DNA of 18,778 nt from an uncultured Atopostipes sp. (GTDB lineage Bacteria > Bacillota > Bacilli > Lactobacillales > Carnobacteriaceae_A), in assembly GCA_910588235.1 (NCBI GenBank), contig CAJUOQ010000038.1, forward strand, positions 1 through 18,778, given 5' to 3'. Every line of letters starts with the position of its first letter. Within the stretch, counting starts at the first letter, position 1. This document shows positions 14,742-18,778 of this stretch, piece after piece. The notes below the pieces were generated by a model that saw nothing but the letters and a program-made list of their open reading frames with translations, was not told the origin of the DNA and ran no database searches. The translations under genes were made by a program, and so were the position numbers.

Positions 14742-15635
14742 TTATAAGTCGATCGGTTGTCCGCCTGTTACACCGTAAATTTGCCCTGTAATATAGCTTC
14801 CTTCATCTGAAGCAAGAAGGACATAGATAGCCGCAAGCTCAACGGGCTGACCAGCACGACCTAGAGGGCTATTTTGACCAAATTCTGGTAATTCACCTTC
14901 TAGACGACCTTTGTCCAATTGAATGGGTGTCCAGATTGGACCGGGAGCTACACCGTTCACACGTACTCCTTTATCCGCAAAGTAACTGGATAGTGTGACC
15001 GTAAAGTTACTGATCGCACCTTTTGTAGCCGCATAGTCAATCAGTGGTTGACTTGGGTTAAAGGATTGAACAGAGGTTGTAGTGACAATCGCACTACCAG
15101 GTTCTAGATATTCTTCAGCTGCTTTTACAGTTTCAAACATACTAATAATATTTACTTTAAATGTATCATGGACTTGTTCCATTGGTAAATCTTGTAGATT
15201 AGGATGTGAAATTTGTTGGGCAGCGTTTAATACTAGAGTGTCTAAACCTCCGAATTCTTCACCTGTTTTTTCAACAATCTCAGTAGCTGCGCGATCTTCA
15301 CGTAAATCATACGGCAGAAGTAGCGCTTTTTGACCAGCTTGTTCAATATATTCTTTGACTTCATTCGCATCTTGTTCTTCACCAGGGAAAAATTGAATCG
15401 CAACATTCGCACCTTCTCGTGCATAAGCAATCGCTGCAGCGCGGCCGATTCCAGAGTCTCCACCTGTGATTAAAGCATTACGTCCTTTCAAACGTTCATG
15501 TCCTTTATAAGAATCTTCTCCACAGTCAGGTTTCGGCTCCATATCATCTTGTATTGCTGGAGTATCTTGTTCTTGATCAGGAAACTTATCCGTATAATAT
15601 TCTTTGCGAGGATCTCTTAAATGTTCATTCTTCAT
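14742..15635 (-). CDS. SDR-family oxidoreductase of the YhdF/YhxC general-stress type
   Basis: A 297-residue SDR with an N-terminal extension of about 50 residues rich in charged residues and proline, before the Rossmann fold. This is the layout of the Bacillus YhdF/YhxC and gsp39-like proteins. The cofactor motif is TGGDSGIG. The usual NNAG is replaced by LNAAQQ, which is normal for this subgroup. The catalytic Ser (TTTSVQS) and Tyr-x3-Lys (YAATK) are present, and the C-terminus ends GVTGGQPIDL. The ATG at 15635 lies nine bases after AGGAG; the in-frame TTG three codons earlier abuts that site and is rejected. Homologues are often induced by general stress, but the substrate is not established. 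It is convergent with the catalase and divergent from the sdpR-like gene. Confidence 0.9.
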   Translation of the reverse strand: MKNEHLRDPRKEYYTDKFPDQEQDTPAIQDDMEPKPDCGEDSYKGHERLKGRNALITGGDSGIGRAAAIAYAREGANVAIQFFPGEEQDANEVKEYIEQAGQKALLLPYDLREDRAATEIVEKTGEEFGGLDTLVLNAAQQISHPNLQDLPMEQVHDTFKVNIISMFETVKAAEEYLEPGSAIVTTTSVQSFNPSQPLIDYAATKGAISNFTVTLSSYFADKGVRVNGVAPGPIWTPIQLDKGRLEGELPEFGQNSPLGRAGQPVELAAIYVLLASDEGSYITGQIYGVTGGQPIDL

Positions 15636-15768
15636 CAATAACAACTCCTATTTATTTATTTTATTCACATGCCTAGATTACCATCAGAGAATTTTTTTGA
15701 CTACTAAAACGAATTGTTTTTCTTAATTTAATGACAATAGAATATAGATTTGGTAAACTATAATTAGT

Positions 15769-15790
15769 CATTTAGCTAACTAGCTAAATG
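15769..15790. promoter_or_regulatory. Operator-like inverted repeat in front of the sdpR-like gene
   Basis: CATTTAGCTA and TAGCTAAATG form perfect 10-bp arms around two bases (AC). The repeat lies 5 bp downstream of a TATAAT box (15759-15764) and 32 bp before the start codon, spanning the expected transcription start. This is the position and form expected for autorepression by an ArsR-family dimer. The -35 box is poor (ATGACA at 15731 is too far upstream for this -10). Confidence 0.72.
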
Positions 15791-15822
15791 TTAAGCATAT
15801 AGAACGAGAGAGGAGAGATGCT

Positions 15823-16095
15823 ATGGGATTTCAAGAAACATTTAAGGCTTTATCCGATCCGACTCGTCGGCGTATCTTAGAAATATTAAAACCTGGTCGA
15901 ATGACAGCAGGCGAAATTGTTGCTGTGTTTGATGTTACAGGAGCGACCATTTCTCGCCATCTTTCTGTGTTAAAGAATGCAGGATTGGTCAGTGATTTAA
16001 AAGTAGGAAAATATATTTATTATGAATTAAATACTTCTGTCGTAGAAGAAGCTATGCAGTGGTTAGCAAATATTATTGGAAAGGAAGGAGATTAA
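15823..16095 (+). CDS. sdpR: ArsR-type winged-helix autorepressor, SdpR-like
   Basis: A 90-residue DNA-binding protein that opens with the SdpR/ArsR segment FKALSDPTRRRILEIL. The winged helix follows, with the recognition helix around TGATISRHLSVLKNAGLV and the wing VGKYIYYEL. It contains no cysteine and no metal-site motif, so it is not a metal sensor of the ArsR/SmtB sort. In Bacillus, SdpR represses its own operon and is removed from DNA when the membrane protein SdpI detects a toxin and holds SdpR at the membrane (established for B. subtilis). The order here, regulator then SdpI-like protein, repeats that arrangement. AGGAG lies seven bases before the ATG. The palindrome at 15769-15790 is its probable binding site. 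No sdpC-like toxin gene is in the window. Confidence 0.88.
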   Translation: MGFQETFKALSDPTRRRILEILKPGRMTAGEIVAVFDVTGATISRHLSVLKNAGLVSDLKVGKYIYYELNTSVVEEAMQWLANIIGKEGD

Positions 16096-16744
16096 ATGCA
16101 AAAGTTTTTTTCATCCTTATAATCGTAAAATTTGGCTAGTATTTATTCTTACCTTGCTCATTGGAATATTTATTTTTCCAAAACTTCCAGAAGAGATTCC
16201 TGTTCATTTTGATGTTTCAGGATATGCGGATAGTTATGGGAGTCGTTGGACTATTTTTCTAGCTCCTGGCATAAATTTCGCTATGATTTTTCTTGCAGAA
16301 AGCTTACGAAAAATTGATCCAAAATCAGGAACCTATAAAAAATTTGAACCGCATTATTATAATATTCACTTTATTATCGCTCTTTTAATGATGGGCATTC
16401 AATTGATGACCATATTCTATACGTTTGGCTATGAGATCAATGTATCCAGAATCATGCCCTTAATGATGGGTCTTCTATTTATCTTTTTAGGAAATATGAT
16501 GCCTAAGTTTAAACCTAATTATTTTGTAGGCATTAAAACAAGCTGGACTTTAGCATCTGAAAGAGTATGGTACATGACACATCGACTAGCTGGTAAAGTT
16601 TGGGTCATTGGAGGACTCTTCGCAGTATTCCTTGTGTTTTTACCTACCCGAGCGATTGTCCGGGCCTTTATTATTATTCTAGCATTTTTGGTCTTAATCC
16701 CTGTATTGGCCTCACTATATTTTTATCAAAAATATGAGAAGTAA
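16076..16744 (+). CDS. sdpI: SdpI/DUF1648 membrane protein with a frame break at a T7 run
   Basis: The open frame encodes a membrane protein with a DUF1648 segment (PKLPEEIPVHFDVSGYADSYG), several hydrophobic segments, and an SdpI domain (GNMMPKFKPNYFVGIKTSWT). This is the family of the Bacillus immunity/signalling protein SdpI. The natural start is the ATG at 16096, directly after the sdpR stop and five bases after AAGGAAGGAG. Read from there, the frame gives MQKFFSSL and stops. Removing one T from the seven at 16105-16111 joins it to the long frame as MQKFFHPYNRKIW. In the given sequence the frame extends back only to a TTG at 16076, which lacks a ribosome site and overlaps sdpR by 20 nt. 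Either a sequencing error, a phase-variable tract, polymerase slippage or a true mutation explains this. Family sure; intactness not. Confidence 0.82.
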   Translation: MERKEIKCKSFFHPYNRKIWLVFILTLLIGIFIFPKLPEEIPVHFDVSGYADSYGSRWTIFLAPGINFAMIFLAESLRKIDPKSGTYKKFEPHYYNIHFIIALLMMGIQLMTIFYTFGYEINVSRIMPLMMGLLFIFLGNMMPKFKPNYFVGIKTSWTLASERVWYMTHRLAGKVWVIGGLFAVFLVFLPTRAIVRAFIIILAFLVLIPVLASLYFYQKYEK

Positions 16745-16788
16745 ATATAAAACCTTCAGAGTTTGATGATTCTGAAGGTTTTATATTT
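16743..16788 (+). terminator. Terminator of the sdpR-sdpI unit
   Basis: An 18-bp perfect stem (16743-16760 with 16771-16788) with a 10-nt loop starts within the stop codon of the SdpI-like gene. The stem foot is A/T-rich on both sides, giving a T-rich end. Confidence 0.85.
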
Positions 16789-16793
16789 ATAAA

Positions 16794-16822
16794 TTGCTTA
16801 AAGCGCTCACAAAGTTTATTAT
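16794..16822 (+). promoter_or_regulatory. Weak promoter candidate for the ABC exporter, with a cre-like site
   Basis: TTGCTT (16794-16799), 17 bp, then TATTAT (16817-16822) is a possible vegetative promoter with a poor -35 box. TTAAAGCGCTCACA (16798-16811) lies in the spacer and resembles a cre site around the core AAAGCGCT, with two mismatches to the common form. Both are tentative. Confidence 0.35.
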
Positions 16823-16856
16823 GATGGTACATTAAAGAGCAGGGAGAACACATATA

Positions 16857-18611
16857 ATGAAATTACTTAAAGTTTTAACAAAAAGAGATCAATTATTTAT
16901 GGTTCTTATTCTCATTTTTATTTTTGGACAAGTCTGGTTGGAATTACAATTACCCGCATATATGCAGGCCATTACTGTACTGATCCAAACGCCTGGCAGT
17001 GAGCTGGAGCAGATCATGTCTGTGGGTGGTTTTATGATTTTAGCCGCTTTGGGCAGCTTAATATTTTCAATGTTGGTCGCTGTGCTCATCGCCAATGTTG
17101 CCGCTAATTTTGCTGCAAATTTAAGAGAACGACTTTTTGATACCGTGTTATCCCTTTCCGTGGAAGATATTGGTGGTTTTTCTAAAGCGAGTTTGATCAC
17201 ACGATCAACCAATGATATTACTCAGATCCAAGTATTTTTAGTTATGGGACTCCAAATGTTGATTCGGTCACCGATTATGGCGACTTGGGCGATCTTGCGT
17301 ATTTCAAATACAGAGTGGGCGTGGACGATGGCTACAATGATTGCTGCGATCATTTTGTTTCTTATTATAGGCTTAGCTATGTATTTTGCAATTCCTAAAT
17401 TCAAACGACGTCAGAAATTTACAGATCAGCTCAATTTAATTACCAGAGAAAATCTCACGGGTATGGACGTCATTCGCGCATACAATGCGGAAACCTATCA
17501 AACGGATAAATTTGAACAAGTGAATACGGATTTTACCAATACCAATATCTTTGTCAGTAGAATTATGGCCATTATGCAACCGTCTATTTTAATCATCATG
17601 AATGTTTTAACGCTGGCAATTTATTGGATAGGTGCCATTCTGATTCAGAATACAACGGCAGGCAACGAAGTGGTTTTATTTTCAGAAATGATTGTATTTA
17701 CTACCTACGCTATTCAAGTGATTATGTCTTTACTCATGCTCATCGTTGTTTTTGTCATTTTCCCTCAAGCAAAAGTTTCAGGTGATCGTATTTTAGAAGT
17801 ATTGGACACAAAATCGACGATTATTGAAGGGACAGAGACAAAAAGTAAAGAAGACCATTTAGGTGAAGTTGAATTTCGGAATGTTTGTTTCCGCTATCCT
17901 CATAGCGAAAATAATATATTAAAAAATATCTCTTTTAAAGTAAAAGCGGGCGGGACAACGGCCATTATAGGAGCGACAGGTAGCGGGAAAAGTACTTTAA
18001 TCAATTTAATCCCGCGGTTTTACGATGTAACTGCTGGTGAAGTATTGGTTAATGGACGGAATGTAAAAGAATATACTGAAAAAGCTCTAAATAATACGAT
18101 TGGTTTTGTTACGCAATCAGCGGTTTTGTTTTCAGGGAATATTAAAGAAAATATTGCTTATGGAGAAAATGCAAGAGAAGAGATAACAGAAAATAAAATC
18201 CAAGAAGCAGCAGAGATTGCACAAGCTAGTGAATTTATCGAGAAGCTTGAGGAAAAATACCAGTCGCCTGTTGCACAAGGAGGCACAAATTTTTCAGGAG
18301 GACAAAAACAAAGGATTACCATTGCGCGAGCAATTGCTCGCGAGCCTGATATTTTAATTTTCGATGATTCTTTTTCAGCGCTTGATTTTAAAACAGATCG
18401 GCAATTAAGAAGCGCACTCAAACACGAAATGCCTCAAACGACAAAAATTATTGTCGCTCAAAGGGTCGGGACCATTAAAATGGTCGATCAAATTATTGTG
18501 CTAGAAAAAGGCCATATAGTGGGAATTGGGACCCACCAAGAATTATTAGAGACAAATAAAGTTTATCAAGAAATTGCCCATTCTCAATTATCAGAGGAGG
18601 AATTGACGTGA
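16857..18611 (+). CDS. ABC exporter half-transporter, degenerate-site subunit (LmrC/BmrC/YfiB-like)
   Basis: A 584-residue fusion of a six-helix exporter domain (about 1-310) and an ATP-binding domain. Walker A is GATGSGKST (372-380), the signature is FSGGQKQR (479-486), and Walker B ends at Asp503. The next residue, where the catalytic Glu normally sits, is Asp504 (IFDDSFSALD). Asp here is typical of the subunit with the degenerate ATP site in heterodimeric exporters such as LmrCD, BmrCD and TM287/288. It therefore needs a partner with the active site, and a partner start codon overlaps its stop (GTGA, 18608-18611). GGGAG lies about ten bases before the ATG. Likely exports drugs, peptides or lipids; the cargo cannot be told. 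The sdpR-sdpI neighbours make peptide export or immunity conceivable, but a terminator separates them. Confidence 0.92.
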   Translation: MKLLKVLTKRDQLFMVLILIFIFGQVWLELQLPAYMQAITVLIQTPGSELEQIMSVGGFMILAALGSLIFSMLVAVLIANVAANFAANLRERLFDTVLSLSVEDIGGFSKASLITRSTNDITQIQVFLVMGLQMLIRSPIMATWAILRISNTEWAWTMATMIAAIILFLIIGLAMYFAIPKFKRRQKFTDQLNLITRENLTGMDVIRAYNAETYQTDKFEQVNTDFTNTNIFVSRIMAIMQPSILIIMNVLTLAIYWIGAILIQNTTAGNEVVLFSEMIVFTTYAIQVIMSLLMLIVVFVIFPQAKVSGDRILEVLDTKSTIIEGTETKSKEDHLGEVEFRNVCFRYPHSENNILKNISFKVKAGGTTAIIGATGSGKSTLINLIPRFYDVTAGEVLVNGRNVKEYTEKALNNTIGFVTQSAVLFSGNIKENIAYGENAREEITENKIQEAAEIAQASEFIEKLEEKYQSPVAQGGTNFSGGQKQRITIARAIAREPDILIFDDSFSALDFKTDRQLRSALKHEMPQTTKIIVAQRVGTIKMVDQIIVLEKGHIVGIGTHQELLETNKVYQEIAHSQLSEEELT

Positions 18612-18778
18612 GAAGACAACAAACAGAAACTGAGAAACCAAAAAACTTCTTTGATACCTGGAAAAAATTACTTAAATATAGTCGACGTTATTGGGCAGGT
18701 CTTTTAATAGCTATCCTTTTTGCGGTACCTCCAAAAGTTCTATGAAAAACAATGATAAAAAATAAGCTGTAAAGATAT
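18608..18778 (+). pseudogene. 5' part of the partner ABC half-transporter, interrupted after 45 codons
   Basis: A GTG at 18608 overlaps the preceding stop codon by the GTGA junction, with GAGGAGG just upstream, so translation should be coupled. The product starts VRRQQTETEKPKNFFDTW and continues through a cytoplasmic segment into the first membrane helix (WAGLLIAILFAV), as in the LmrD/BmrD/YfiC-like partner. It then reads PPKVL and meets TGA at 18743-18745. Family members usually continue from the helix through about nine more residues to a GPKxLG motif, so a short deletion and a Gly-to-stop change (GGA to TGA) are suggested; reading through the stop gives KTMIKNKL and then another stop. Either the gene is broken, or the last bases near 18720-18778 are an assembly edge artefact. 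The rest lies outside the window. Confidence 0.55.

Noticed and set aside
15636..15644. TTG start three codons before the stress SDR ATG
   Set aside because: It touches the AGGAG ribosome site, leaving no spacing.
1..18778. tRNA, rRNA, CRISPR, insertion sequence, phage or toxin-antitoxin genes
   Set aside because: None was seen on either strand; frames antisense to the main genes have no ribosome sites or domain signatures and are shadows.

Overview
The window is AT-rich DNA from a low-GC Gram-positive bacterium. Strong AGGAGG ribosome sites, a LicT/RAT antitermination leader, a three-domain PTS permease, 6-phospho-beta-glucosidases, an SdpR/SdpI pair and a heterodimeric ABC exporter point to Lactobacillales. 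I suspect a Carnobacteriaceae-like organism (Carnobacterium, Marinilactibacillus or Alkalibacterium), but this is inference; there is no rRNA or other marker to fix it. I see no tRNA, rRNA, CRISPR, IS element or phage gene.

Layout. (1) 1-1.9 kb: a flavin disulfide-reductase-like gene fused to a rhodanese domain, with its own promoter and terminator. (2) 2.0-3.3 kb: a CDF metal exporter of the manganese type. (3) 3.3-4.8 kb, minus strand: an internally duplicated DUF1538 membrane protein. (4) 4.8-10.9 kb: a complete aryl-beta-glucoside operon, licT-bglP-bglA-bglA. It is headed by a near-consensus promoter, a candidate cre site, a RAT antiterminator and a long overlapping terminator. LicT binding to the RAT should allow read-through when beta-glucosides are present. 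BglP imports and phosphorylates the sugar, and the two tandem GH1 enzymes cleave the phosphorylated product. (5) 10.9-11.9 kb: a short-chain dehydrogenase. (6) 11.9-12.5 kb: a 0.65-kb stretch without a convincing gene. (7) 12.5-14.7 kb: a large-subunit (KatE-type) catalase. (8) 14.7-15.6 kb, minus strand: a stress-type SDR. (9) 15.8-16.8 kb: an SdpR-like autorepressor with a 10-bp-arm operator, followed by an SdpI-like membrane protein whose natural ATG is out of frame at a run of seven T. (10) 16.8-18.8 kb: the degenerate-site half of a heterodimeric ABC exporter, then a translationally coupled partner that stops after 45 codons near the window edge.

Most units are closed by strong hairpin terminators, so they are probably transcribed independently; the bgl cluster is the only long operon.

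No wholly new multi-gene system is obvious. The best leads are two redox enzymes that appear to have lost catalytic residues their families rely on: Cys42 replaced by Phe in the disulfide-reductase-like protein, and the distal haem Asn replaced by Leu in the catalase. The homopolymer frameshift in sdpI, the unusually long LicT leader structure and the broken exporter partner come next.
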